Shown here: positions 23,026-35,288 of the stretch, piece by piece
Position numbering within the stretch: the first letter of the stretch is position 1
How the letters are laid out: each line of letters opens with the position of its first letter
DNA from: Cocos nucifera
Taxonomy: Eukaryota; Streptophyta; Magnoliopsida; Arecales; Arecaceae
Assembly (NCBI GenBank): GCA_006176705.1
Contig: QRFJ01002104.1
Coordinates: 94,335 to 158,334 of the forward strand
Direction of reading: 5' to 3'
Length of the DNA stretch: 64,000 nucleotides
Translations under genes and position numbers: made by a program
The notes under the pieces: generated by a model
What the model was told of the DNA's origin: nothing
Seen by the model: the letters and a program-made list of their open reading frames with translations, nothing else
Database searches by the model: none

Positions 23026-25297
23026 TGTTAGATATATGTGCCCTAGAAGCCAGAATTGGCTGACACTTGTAATACACTTCTAGGGGCAAAATTGTAATTT
23101 TGACTATAATTAATGAAATGGGTTATTTTCTATCACACATGTGTATTTAGTGTCTGTGATACATCCTTTGAGTTAATGGTAATGATAATTCATATTTTCA
23201 AGAGTTGAAAATTTAAGACATGAATAATCATTATTAACTCATAAACAGCTCCCGACCATAGGATCATCACGAGGATGGTGATTGATCCGGAAGGTTGGTG
23301 TACGATCGCTTCTCTTTAGTAGATGAGTCTTGAGTCTACGGTGTGGAGACACCGAAGTGAAAGTACAGGTACTCGTTAGAGAACGAGGGCACTGAGCGTG
23401 ACCACCTCGAGTAGTCATTAGGGAGTCTACCTTCTCGTCAATGACTGACTCGATGCTGCAGTAGTGTGTCTGGTTCTTTGACCTGAGATGCATCGGCAGT
23501 TCACCTTGAGGGTGTTATAGTTTGACTACACCATTACTCGATCTCCTAGCCATATGGAACCCTGAGGTGTATGTTGGCTGTGACATGTTCATTATAGGAA
23601 CTGGATTGCATCAAGATGGGATCTATCTACCTCGGTGGTAGAGGAGCAGCCCTATGATAATCATGAGAATCAAGTCCTGAAGCCCATGGCCATGGCAGAG
23701 TGAAATAATAGAAAGAGTTTCTATTTAGATTTTCACATTGGACTCGAATCGAATGATTATATCATATGACAGAGACTAGGGTTTGACGAGTTTACCTTAA
23801 CCCTAATCTAATCGGGGCTCAAGATAGAAGAACTTAATCACACAGGTAGCTGCACCAAGAGGTTCGCATTCAGCTCTGATGGGTTGCCACCATATACTGC
23901 TAGGTGTCACTGGTGGATTTTGGGAGCAATTAGAATGATTTAGATGATCGATCATTCTAGCTGTTCAAATCAGAAGAGTTCTGATCCATCGAAAGGAGTT
24001 TCGATGATGTCTATGATAGAGATCATGACATATCCCATTACCATACAGAACTGAACCTAACTGGGTCACACAAACAAGGGTTTGAATCTGGTGATCATCA
24101 ATTGAACTGATCTAGTTCAATTGATCTGAATGAGATTCAATTAGGTTCAAGGAAATCGTGCTAGCACTCGATTGAACCTAACGTTCTTCTTTTACTATCA
24201 TAAATAAGTTGTCCTGACTGAGCCAAAGGAGTTTGTGCTCAATCAAGGGCTTCATATGGTCTGACTGGAGTTGTCCAAGTCAGAATAGGTTGTCTTATTT
24301 GTAGAACATTACCTGCCATTTTTGGTCACTGCCATTTCTTGTCTTTGACTTTGGTCAAAAGTCTACCTTTGACTGGTCAAACGTTGACATTCACCCTTTG
24401 ACTTTTGACCACATATCATGCACCTATTGGAGAGCTGGTGGGGGCCTGTCCCCCTGCCAGAACCTGGCAAGGAGAAGGGCGCACGCCAAGGGTGGCGTGA
24501 GCCCAAGTAGGAGGCGCCTAGGAGTCCTTGTTGGACAAGGGACTCCACCTCCCTTTTGGATTCCAATCAGAGTTCTACTAAGAATCCAGTTTGACTGGTC
24601 TTAGGCACCCTCTAAGGAGGAATCCAGGGGTCTCTATTCCAACCAATCAGATTTAGATCTGATTTCACAAAGGGTTATGATTGGTTGAGAGGAAGAGGAG
24701 TTGGATCACAAGAGGTCTATAAATAAGACCCTGCGCCCAACCCTAATTTCTAAGAGTGAATGCTATTAGACACGCCCCAAGGCTACCTCTCCCCTCCTTC
24801 TCCATGCCATAGTCTCTTCTCCCTTGCTCTCCACGTCCAAAAGGTGTTTTGGACTTTGGTTGGTGCGATTCAGATCAAGGAAAGGCGATCAAAAGCAAGA
24901 AGGCTGCGCTGCTGCAAAAGGACGACTGCAGATCTTCAAAATAGTTTTGAAGATCCTCTAGATCAGATCCAGATCTGATTTTTGAAGGTGTGATAGAGAA
25001 GAAGAGGATCTCCAGATCCAACCCGAGTGGATACCGATAGAGGCCAGGCGCTTGCGTGGCTAAGATCCAGAACCTTCCGCTGCAATCAGGATCATCTCCA
25101 GGGTAATAGGATTACCCAAATCAGGTAAATTAAATTTGATTTAATTTATCTTATTTTATTTTATTTATTAAAATAATAAGAATCAGATCTGAAACATATC
25201 AAGATCTGATTGGGATCAAGAAAAAATTTTTAAAATATATCTCTTGATCTAATCAGATCTGGACGAACCTGGACTGGAAAATCAGGATTTCCCTTCA
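23026..25297 (+). mobile_element. Solo LTR D2 (family D)
   Basis: A complete 2272-bp family D LTR (TGTTAGATATATG...CCCTTCA) without internal region, flanked by perfect TSD GTATC (23021-23025, 25298-25302). It lies inside the 5' LTR of D1, the same family and orientation. A solo LTR normally arises by recombination between the two LTRs of one element. TATA core at 24718-24725. ORFs at 23239-23493, 24363-24604 and 24760-24978 are LTR frames, not genes. Confidence 0.93.
24718..24725 (+). promoter_or_regulatory. TATA box in D2 LTR
   Basis: TATAAATA within TCTATAAATAAGACCC; the same core is in both D1 LTRs and both B LTRs. Confidence 0.65.
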
Positions 25298-25302
25298 GTA
25301 TC

Positions 25303-27100
25303 GGCAGTTCACCTTGAGGGTGTTATAGTTTCACTACACCATTACTCGATCTCCTAGCCATATAGAACCCTGAGGTGTATGTTGGCTATAGCATGTTCAT
25401 TGTAGGAACTGGATAGCATCAAGATGGAATCTATCTACCTCGGTGGTAGAGGAGCAACCCTATGATGATCATGAGAATCAAGTCCAGAAGCCCATGGCCA
25501 TGGCAGAGTGAAATAATAGAAAGAGTTTCTATTTAGGTTTTCACATTAGACTTGAATCGAATGATTACATCATATGATAGAGACTAGGGTTTGACGAGTT
25601 CACCTTAACCCTAATCTGATCGGAGCTCAAGATAGAAGAATTTAATCACACAGGTAGCTACACCAAGAGGTTCGCATTCAACTCTGATGGGTTGCCACCA
25701 TATACTGCTAGGTGTCACTGGTGGATTTTGGGAGCAATTAGAATGATTTAGATGATCGATCATTCTAGCTGTTTGAATCAGAAGAGTTCTGATCCATCGA
25801 AAGGAGTTTCGATGATGTCGATGATAGAGATCATGACATATCCCATTACCATATAGAACTGAACCTAATTGGGTTACACAAATAAGGGTTTGAATCTGGT
25901 GATCATCAATTGAACTGATCCAGTTCAATTGATCTAAATGAGATTCAATTAGGTTCAATGAAATCATTCTAGCACTCTATTAAACCTAACGTTCTTCTTT
26001 TACTATCATAAATAGTTATCCTGATTGAGCCAAAGGAGTTTGTGCTCGATCAGAGGCCTTCACTTTATCTGACTGGAGCTTGTCTAAGTCAGAAAAGGTT
26101 GTCTTATTTTGTAAGACATTACTTGCCATTTCTGGTCACCTACCATTTCTCGTCCTTTGACTTTGGTCAAAAGTTGACCTTTGACTGGTCAAATGTTGAC
26201 CATTGACACTTTGACTTCTGTCCACGTGTCACACACCTATTGGAGAGCTGGTGGGGGCCTATCCCCCTGCCAGAACCTGGCAAGGAGGAGGGCGCACACC
26301 ACCCTTGGCGTGTGCCCAAGTTGGAGGCGCCTAGGAGTCCCTGTTGGATAGAGACTCCATCTTCTTTTTAGATTTCGATTAGAGTTCTCCTAAGAACCAA
26401 CTTTTACTGGTCTTAGGTGCCCTCTAAGAAGAAATCCAGGAGACTCTATTCACACCAATCAGATTTAGATCTGATTTTACGAAGAGTTGTGATTGGTTGG
26501 AAAGAAGAGGAGTTGGATCACAGATAGTCTATAAATAAGACCCAGCGCCCAACTCAGAGAGCAATTGAAATCCCATGCCCCAAGGCTGCCTCTCCCCTCT
26601 TCCTCCATGCCAAACCCACCTTCTCCCTCTCCTCTCCACATCCAAAAGTGTTTTGGACCTTGGTTGGTGCAATCCAGATGAGAGAAAGGCGACTGAAAGC
26701 TAGAAGGCTGCGCTGCTGCAAAGGACAACTGCTGATCTTCAAAAGGAGTTTTGAAGATCCTCCAGATCAGATCTAGATCTGATTTTTGGACACATGATAG
26801 AGAAGAAGAGAATCTCTAGATCCAGCCTAAGTGGATACCAGTAGATGTCAGGAACTTGCGTGGCTAGATCCAGAACCTTTCGCTGCTCATAGGATCATCA
26901 TCGGATAATAGGATTACCCACTTCGAGGTAAATTAAATTTGATTTAATTTATTTAATTTTTTTTAATTATTAAAATAATAAGAATTAGATCTAAAATATA
27001 TCAGATCTAATCTAGACTAAAGAAAATTTTTTTTGAAGTATATCTCTTGATCTGATCAGATCTGAATGAACCTGGTCCGAAAAATCGAGATTTCCCTTCA
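25303..27100 (+). repeat. D1 5' LTR, right piece
   Basis: Resumes after D2 at GGCAGTTCACC and ends TTTCCCTTCA at 27100, directly before the PBS. A TATAAATA core is at 26530-26537 and a possible 5' splice site GAG/GTAAAT at 26926-26932. Minus-strand ORFs 25611-25967, 26477-26728 and 26554-26742 are incidental. Confidence 0.92.
26530..26537 (+). promoter_or_regulatory. TATA box in D1 5' LTR
   Basis: TATAAATA within GTCTATAAATAAGACCC, placed as in D2 and the D1 3' LTR. Confidence 0.65.
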
Positions 27101-28945
27101 ACTGGTATCAGGTTCTAAAGTATTTTGATCTATTTTTAAATTTATTTTAATTAGAAAATAAGTGATTTCAGATGTCACATGAGATGTGATCAGATCTAAA
27201 ATTAGAAAAAGTTAAAATTAAATGATTTGGATCTAAGATTAGAAAATATGCATGACTAGTTCTAAAATAGAATAGTCCTATAGAATAGTTTTGTATATTT
27301 TCAATTTAATTTGATTAAAACATATTTTAGATCTATTTATTTACTATTTTTTGATATTATAATGGTTATAATAACATATAAAAAATATCAAATAAAAATT
27401 ATTTAATTTTAAACATCATATGAGATATGATTGATGCATGTCTAGACTAGTTGTAGAATAGTTCTACATAATTGTCTAGATTAGAATTTATTTTAATTAG
27501 ATCAATTTAAATCTAATTTTTTAGATTATTATAAGATAATTTAGATCTGAAAATATGTATGATTTGATACATGAGATGTATGCAAAATATGCCATGATTA
27601 GATCTAATTTGTATATGAGATATATGATATAGATCTAAAACTATTTTTATAGTATTGCATGTTCCTGATTAAGGCATTCCTCTTGGCCGTCCAGTCATAA
27701 GAATAAGAAGGTTAAGCCCTCTCCTCCCATCCGATGGGGTTTTTAAACATGTAGGGTGCGCGTGTTCGTCCTTAATCAGAAATCAAAACTTACTTTCTGC
27801 AAAACTCTAGATCCTGAAACCCTAGGATTTATTGTGCATATTTTATTTATGAACCCTACTTAATTAAAAATTAAGATTATGAAATATTAATTAGATCTAA
27901 AATTGAGAGTTTCAGATCTAAGACATATTCATAATACTGGGTTCGGGCTTGGGTTGCTCAATTAGGTCTAAGCGGTTGATCAAACCGAATCAAGAGTTGG
28001 TTAGATGGGATCAACAATGCTTAAATTGACCAGCCTAATAGGAGTAAGTCTGAGTCAAGATCGAGTCACGATCAAGCAAGACCTAATTAGGCTTAGAGGT
28101 TAGAGTCTGGATTGTAGGCTAACCCAATTGGTTCTGACTCAACAATTTGATGTCTAAGATAAGTTTGGCACATACAATCGACTGGTTTTTAATTGGAAGC
28201 TACTCGACCTGAATACATTCTTATACGAGTTAATGGCATATTTCTTCCACCGATCTCACTTACCTGGCCATATCTATTGACACAGTTCTAATATAAGGTA
28301 GTCAATAATCTGAGCTAACCCATGCCACTAGGTTAGTCATAATTGTTATGACTATGACAAGTCTAGTTTAATGAGACGTGAATCAATTCTTCCTAAGAAA
28401 AGATTAAGTCTGAGGTCTTCCACCATTGTAGATGTGCGGGCCCTTTTCGAGGTTGACTGTTCTTGACTGGATACAGTGGCTCAGTTGCACCGGGAAGATG
28501 CAACCATGTCTATTAGGCATTGGATGCTATGGGCTGGAGGATGAGTTGGGCTTAATATTTTGGATACGGTATGAGACTCAATTAGAAATCTAGTCTATGC
28601 AAATGGTGGATCTGACTTAACTAAGGAGTGGATCAATATTTCGGATACGGTGAGATTCATGAATTAGAGAACAAGTTTGGGTGCATCATGATTAGAGAAC
28701 ATTGAACAAGAGTTGTTCACTCATTAGCTAACCATCACCAAAATAACTATTAGTGAGGTGATGAGTCAGTTGGTGGACCGCATCACCACTAGAAATCATT
28801 AATCATAAGATTTTCGCATCTTATAGAGGGAGTGTAGGGATCCAGAAAATAGTGGAGCTAATTATTTAAAAAATAAAATCTCTAAATAAATTGGTCAAGT
28901 CACAATTACAGTATCTAACTAGAATCTTTGACTCTCTACAGAAAA
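27101..28945 (+). other. D1 PBS and long leader
   Basis: PBS ACTGGTATCAGGTTC (initiator-Met tRNA type, 27101-27115), then about 1.8 kb without coding potential. It ends with TTTGACTCTCTACAG (28927-28941), a good 3' splice-site shape immediately before the gag ATG. Shared leader module at 28149-28270. Confidence 0.8.
28149..28270 (+). other. Leader module shared across families (copy in D1)
   Basis: GATGTCTAAGATAAG at 28149-28163, GTTTTTAATTG at 28185-28195, CACTTACCTGGCCA at 28257-28270. Confidence 0.6.
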
Positions 28946-29780
28946 ATGTCTGCGTCCAATCCATTGACACGTATCCTGGACACACATAGACTGACCGGCC
29001 CCAATTATAAGGATTGGCTCAGAAACTAAAAATCATTTTGGGTTCGAGAAGTTAACCCATGTATTGACCGATCTCCGACTTACCCAGCTCGTCTATCCAC
29101 TGAAAACGAGAGCGTCTCTGAAAAAATGGATAGATGAAGATAATAAGGCTAGATATTACATGTTGAGCTCGATGTCTGATGAGCTCCAATGCCAACATGA
29201 AGATATCAGGACTGCTCGCCAAATGTAGGCTCACATGCAGAAGATGTTTGGTGAACATAGTCGGCAGCAATAATGAAGTCACGAAGACTTTTTAAGGCTA
29301 AGATGCGTGATGGAACAAGTCAGTCTAAGATCACTGTCTGATGATGATCAAGGATGAAGAGCTTAAGAAGCTGATGGTGAAGTTAGACTTGGATCTGCAG
29401 ATGATACTATTCCTGCAATCCTTTGACTGATGCATATGGGCAATTCATCATGAATTACACAATGCATAAACTTCAATTCCTTAGCCGAATTATATGATAT
29501 GCTGGTCATCGCTGAGCTTTCTATGAAAGGTTCTAAAGCATCAGTTCTTACTATGCAACGGATTTTTTCAAAAGAAAGTCTTATGGAAAAGAAAAAAAAG
29601 TCTGTGAAAAGCAGAAGGTGAGAGAGCAAAGAAGAAGAAGGTAGAGCAAAGATGAAAGCCGCTACAAAAGAAGTGTTTCCATTGCAACAGCGACAGCACT
29701 GGAAGCGGAAACTGCCCTCTTACCTGCCACCTGAAGAAACCGAAGGAAGGTCCTTCTGGAGGTATGTTGTTATTGAGTCA
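28946..29780 (+). pseudogene. gag: D1 gag, multiply frameshifted
   Basis: Starts at ATG 28946 (MSASNPLTRILDTHRLTG), right after the acceptor-like tract. It matches E and G Gag through KWIDEDNKARYYML near 29128-29165. Single-base gains and losses then shift the frame repeatedly. In the zinc knuckle (about 29668-29712) one base is lost and one gained compared with E, so CFHCNSD is followed by an out-of-frame middle and NC again. Such dense one-base changes are unlike the stop-rich but in-frame decay of E and may be sequencing errors. Confidence 0.8.
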
Positions 29781-31100
29781 ACATTAATGGTTTCTTCTGC
29801 ATCCAGTTGGATGCTTGACTCTGGTTCTAGTGCTCATCTGTGCATTTCCATACAGGGTCTTGAGGATAGTAGAGGCTGAGGGATGGAGATATTTCTTATG
29901 CATCGGTAATGAAGCAAGAGTTGCCTGCATGTGGCGGTGGAAACATACCCTCTTCGATTCCATCTGGTTTTAAACTTAGTTTTGAAAGATGTTTATGTAT
30001 GTGCCTACGGCTAGCAGAAATTTGATTCTATTTCATGCTTAGCACAGAAGGCTATGTGATTACCTTCTTTAAGGACCATTATAACATTCTAATGAAAGAA
30101 ATAAAATTGCAATGATTTTCTTATAACGTCTTTATCAGCTAATATATTGATGTACTATTCTAACTATTGAGCAAAACTGAAATGCCAAATGACCTAGGAT
30201 AGTCCAAATAATAGATATCTATGGCACCGAAGATTAGATCATATAGCAGAAGATAGGATTAACAAATTGAAGAAAAAAGGCTATTGATTCCATTGACTTT
30301 CAAGTCATATCAACTTGTGAATCTTTCTTCAAGGCAAAATGACCAAACTCCTTTTGTAGGAACATGGGAGAGGCCACAGATCCTTCTTGCCCTAGTACAT
30401 ACTATGTTGCAGCCCATTTGATATGCGACTAGAGGCAATTTGTCTACTTCATTACTTTACCGATGATTTTGTCTATATGGGTATGTGTTATTACAAGACA
30501 TAAGTCTGAAGCTTTGGAAAAGTTCAAAGAATTTCAGCCATAAGTAGAAAATAAATTGGAAAACATTAAGGTTCTTCGATCAGATCGAGGAGGTGAATAT
30601 CTTAGCCAAGAATTCCTAGACTATCTCAAGGATAATCGCATAGTCTCTCAATGGACTCCACCAAGAATACCTCAACTCAACGGAGTTTCAGAATGGAGAA
30701 ATTGGACTCTATTGGATATGGTCCGATCCATGATGAGCTTCACAGACCTTCCTAATTTTTTTTGGGGACATTCATTGTTAATTTCAATTTATCCACTGAA
30801 TAGGATTTCCTCTAAGATCATTCCTACCATACCGTATGAGATATGGCACAGTAAGAAACGAAGTCTGAGTCATCTCAGAATTTAGGATTGTCCGGCTCAT
30901 GTCAAAAGACAACAACCGGATAAGTTAGACTTTAGGTCCTTTAGAGCTTGATTCATAGGATATTCTAAAGAGTCATTAGGATACTATTTCTACATTCCAG
31001 AAGACCACAATGTGATTGTTAGTCGACATGCCATTTTTCTTGAAAAATAGTTTATTCAAGATAGCGGCATTGGAAAGCAGATTAAGCTTGATGAGAAAAT
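29781..31100 (+). pseudogene. D1 protease and integrase
   Basis: Protease motif WMLDSGSSAHLC near 29807-29842, then a frameshifted region to about 30550. The clean integrase frame 30556-30885 covers LRSDRGGEYLSQEFLDYLK, the catalytic Glu region (NGVSEWRN; GVSERRN is usual) and PYEIWH. It stops at TAG 30883-30885. The C-terminal linker follows with another frame at 31129. The first half of INT (30180-30550) is readable only across several indels. Confidence 0.8.
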
Positions 31101-31128
31101 CTCATAAGTACAACGAGCTAAGGACCAA

Positions 31129-32411
31129 TTGGAATCAAATCAGGTTGAGCCAATAAAGAACACTACTCTCTCACCTCGTAGATCGGAAAAGTTCCCATCC
31201 CCTGAAAGATACTTAGGTATTATTTCAGAGAAAGTAGAGGAAATGTTCCTCGTAGGTAATGGTGCTCATGGTGATGATCCTAAAACCTACAACGAGGTGA
31301 TATCAGATATCGACTTTGAGAAATTGCTAGAGGCAATGCAGTTAGAAATTGACTTGATGCACTCAAACCAAGTCTGGACCTTGGTAGATCCACCAGAAGG
31401 TATAGTACCTATTGGGTGTAAATGGATCTTTAAGAGAAAGATTGGTGCAGATGGAATGTGGAGACATTCAGGCTAGACTAGTGGCAAAAGGTTATAGTCA
31501 ATGCGAAGGGCATTGACTATAGGATACCTTTTCCTAATGCTATGCTAAAATCCATCCGCACATTGCTTGCCGTTGCAGCCTATTTCGATTATGAAATATG
31601 GCAAATGGACGTGAAAACGACGCTCTTGAATGGATATCTTGAGAAAGATATTTACATGGAACAGCCGCTAGGTTTCACATCCAGTGATACTGATCACAAG
31701 GTTTGCAAGCTGCAAAGGTTTATATATGGACTTAAGCAAGCATCTCGGAGCTGGAACACTCATTTCAATGATGTGATCAAAATGTTTGGTTTCATCAAAA
31801 ATGAAGAGGAACCATGTGTTTTCAAAAAGGTCAGTGGGAATGCTGTTATCTTCCTCGTATTGTACGTGGATGACATCCTCCTTATTGGAAATGATATTCC
31901 CATAATGACAACAGTCAAATTATGGTTGTCGAAGAAATTCTCTATGAAGGACCTAGGTGAAGCATCCTTTATTCTAGAAATTAAGGTCTATAGGGATAGA
32001 CCAAATAGGATGCTAGGACTTTCATAAAAAATGTACATAGAGGAAGTACTAAAGTGGTTTAGTATGGAAAACTCTAAAAGGGGATTAATATCCTTCAGAC
32101 ATAGTATTCATCTTTCCAAGAAGATGTGCCCTAGCACACTGGAGGAAATAGAACGCATGAGCAAGATCTCTTATGCTTCTGCAATAGGGAGCCTCATGTA
32201 TGCCATGCTATGTACACAACCTGATATAGCTCATGCTGTGAGTGTCACAAGCAGATATCAGTCAAATCCAGGTGAAGAATACTGGACTTCTATGAAATGT
32301 ATCCTTAAGTACTTAAGAAGAACTAAGGATATGATGTTGGTCTTTGGTAACGGAGAACTCCAAGTCCAGGGATACACAGACTCGGATTTCATATCTGATA
32401 TAGATGATTGA
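31129..32411 (+). pseudogene. D1 reverse transcriptase (nearly intact, a few breaks)
   Basis: Frame 31129-31476 holds the linker and RT start (WTLVDPPEGIVPIGCKWIFK). After a frameshift near 31460-31540, frame 31542-32027 has motif A (MDVKTTLLNG), the YGLKQAS box without the stop found in A1 and A2, and the intact YVDD at 31863-31874. TAA at 32025-32027 (probably from CAA) separates it from frame 32031-32411, which ends at TGA in DIDD-KS. All RT catalytic residues are present. Confidence 0.88.
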
Positions 32412-32843
32412 AAGTCGACATCTGGGAGTCTGTTAGTGTGCAATGGTGGTGCTGTCAGCTAGAAGAGTTTCAAGCAAACTATGATAGCAGATTCCACCAT
32501 GGAAGCAAAATATATCGCTGCATTAAAGGCTGCGAAGGAAGCATTTTGGTATAAGAAGTTTGCTGCAAAAATTGGAGTAATACAATCAGATGCCATTCCT
32601 CTATACTGTGACAACAATGGTGCCATAGCCCTTGCTAAGAAGCCGAGGTCTCATCAGAAATTGAAGCATATTGAGCGGCGATACCATCTCATCCGCGATT
32701 ACCTTGAGAAGGATTACGTCGAGGTCAAGAGAGTTGACTCCACAGACAATGTGGCAGACCCACTTACAAAGCCATCGGACCAGCAAAAGATCGAAGCCTA
32801 CATTGAGAAGATGGGACTTAGACTTGTAGCCAATTGGCTTTAG
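32412..32843 (+). pseudogene. D1 RNase H, C-terminal frame open
   Basis: Frame 32481-32843 contains DSTMEAKYIAA, the Asp-bearing YCDNNGAIALAK and a complete C-terminus (DPLTKPSDQQK ... VANWL, stop TAG at 32841-32843). The Trp in the preceding short segment reads TAG (32461-32463). Just downstream is the purine tract GGACAAGTGGGAGA, where plus-strand DNA synthesis would start, then the 3' LTR. Confidence 0.87.
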
Positions 32844-32857
32844 GACAAGTGGGAGAT

Positions 32858-35288
32858 TGTTAGATATATGTGCCCTAAAAGCTAGAATTGGCTGACACTT
32901 GTAATACACTTCTAGGGGCAAAATTATAATTTTGACTAATATCAATAAAATGGATTGTTTTCTATCACATATGTTATTTAGTGTCTATGATACATCCTTT
33001 GAGTTAATGGTAATGATAATTCATATTTTCAAGAGTTGAAAAATTTAAGACAATGAATAATCATATTAACTCATAAAATTGCTCCCGACCATAAGAATCA
33101 TCATGAAGGATGGTGATTGATCCAAAAGGTTGGTGTACAATCGCTTCTCTTTAGTAGATGAGTCTTGAGTCTATGGGTGGAGACACCAAAGCAAGAGTAT
33201 AGGTACTCATTAGAGAATGAGGGCACCGAGCGTGACCACCTCGAGATAGTCATTAAGAATCTACCTTCTTGTCAATGATTGACTCGATGCTGCAGTGTGT
33301 GTTGGTTCTTTGACCTAAGATGCATCGGCAGTTTCACCTTAAGGGTGTTATAGTTTGACTACAGCCATTACTCGATCTCTCCTAGCCATACGGAACCCTG
33401 AGATTATGTTTGGCTTATAGCATGTTCATTGTAGGAACTGGATAGCATCAAGATGGAATCTATTTACCTCGTGGTAGAGGAGCGCCTAATGATGATCATG
33501 AGAATCAGTCCAGAGCCCATGGCCATGGCAGAGTGAATATATAGAAGAGTTTCTATTTAGGTTTTTCAATTGGACTTGAATCGAATGATTACATCCATAA
33601 TGATAGAAGCTAGGGTTTGATGAGTTACCTTAACCCTAATCTGATCGGGGCTTAAGATAGAAAAACTTAATCACACAAGATAGCTTGCACCAAGAGGTTC
33701 GCATTCAGCTCTGATGGGTTGCCACCATATACTTTTAGGTGTCACTGATGGATTTGGGAGCAATTAGAATGATTTATTGCAGCATATCGCAATCATTCTA
33801 GCTATTCGAAATCAAGAGTTCTGATCCTCGAAGGAGTTTTAGCATGATGTCGATGATAAGAGATATGCATATCCCATTATCATACAGAACTGAACCTAAC
33901 TAGGTCACCACAAGCAAAGAGTTTTGAATCTGGTGATCATCCAAATTGACTGATCAGCTTCAATTGATCTGAATGAGATTCCAATTAGGTTCAGAGAACA
34001 TCATGTAGTATGTTAAACCTACATTCTTCTTTACTACATAATATTTATCCTGACTGATGCATGCGAGTTTGTGCTCGACTCACGAGGCTCTTCCTTTATC
34101 TTACTTGGAGCTTAAATCCAATCAAAACAGGTCGTCTTATTTTATAAGACATTATCTACCCATGTTTTGGTCAGCTGTCTTTCTCGTCTTTTACTTTGGT
34201 CAAAAGTTGAATCCTTTTGCTGGTCAAACCATTGACAACATTGACCTTGAACTCTTTCACTTCTGTTCGTCTACTCCTAGTGCATGACCATTTACCAATC
34301 CACGTGATAATCAAATTGAAGGCTGGTGGGCGCTGTCCCTACCAAGAACTAAGCAAGGAGGAGGGTGCCATATGTTGACTTCTGGTCCAGACGAGTATGT
34401 CATGCACCTATTGAAGAGCCGTGTGGGGCCTGATCCCTAGCGCACGAACCTAGCAAGCCAAGGAGGGCACGAGACGCACAAGGGTGGCATGTGCCCATAG
34501 TTGGATGGCCACCCAGGATATCCTTGTTGGATGGGACTATCAAAATCTTCTTTTTGGATTCCGATTAGAGTTCTCCTAAGAACCAATTTTGACTGATCTT
34601 AGGCATCCTCTAAGGAGGAATCCAGGGGACTCTATTCCCACCAATCAGATTTAAATCTGATTTCACAAAGAGTTGTGATTGATTGGGAAGAAGAGGAGTT
34701 GGATCACAGATAGTCTATAAATAAGACCCTGCGCCCAATGCAAAGAGCAATTGAAATCCCATGTCCCAAGGCTGCCTCTCCCCTCTTCGTCCATGCCAAA
34801 CCCACCTTCTCCCTGTCCTCTCCATGTCCAAAAGTGTTTTAGACCTTGGTTGGTGCAATCCAGATGAGAGAAAGGCAATTGAAAGCTAGAAGACTGCGCT
34901 GCTGCAAAGGACAATTGCTGATCTTCCAAAGAAGTTTTGAAGATCCTTTAGATTAGATCTAGATCTGATTTTTGGAGATGTGATAGTGAAGAAGTGGATC
35001 TCCAAATCCAGCCCAAGTGAAAATTGGTAGAGGCCAGGCACTTGCGTGGCTAGATCCAGAACCTTCCATTGCTCATAGGATCATCATCGGATAATAGGAT
35101 TATCCACTTCAAGGTAAATTAAATTTGATTTAATTTATCTAATTTTATTTTAATTAGTAAAATAGTAAGAATCAGATCTAAAACATTCCAGATCTGATCT
35201 AGATCAAAGAGAAAAAATTTTTAAAATATATCTCTTAATCTGATCAGATCTGAACGAACTTGGTCCAGGAAATCAAGATTTTCCTTCA
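32858..35288 (+). repeat. D1 3' LTR (2431 bp)
   Basis: TGTTAGATATATG...TTCCTTCA. Longer than its partner because of a partial internal duplication around 34300-34460 and many small indels between about 33000 and 34540. Outside that block it is clean. TATA core at 34716-34723. ORFs 34057-34287 and 34663-34929 are LTR frames. Confidence 0.92.
34716..34723 (+). promoter_or_regulatory. TATA box in D1 3' LTR
   Basis: TATAAATA within GTCTATAAATAAGACCC, as in the other family D LTRs. Confidence 0.6.

Larger units (their letters stand above)
22558..35288 (+). mobile_element. Copia element D1, full length, carrying solo LTR D2
   Basis: 5' LTR starts TGTTAGATATATG at 22558; 3' LTR ends CCTTCA at 35288. 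Perfect TSD CTATT at 22553-22557 and 35289-35293. Without D2 the element is about 10.45 kb: LTR 2266 bp, internal 5757 bp, LTR 2431 bp. It has the best preserved RT and RNase H frames in the window but is frameshifted in gag, PR and the start of INT. Confidence 0.93.

Noticed and set aside
24363..24604. Overlapping open frames on both strands in the D2 LTR
   Set aside because: They lie wholly within LTR sequence, differ between LTR copies and match no known domain.
27101..27115. tRNA-like sequences at PBS positions
   Set aside because: They are short complements of tRNA 3' ends used as primer sites, not tRNA genes; no cloverleaf is present.
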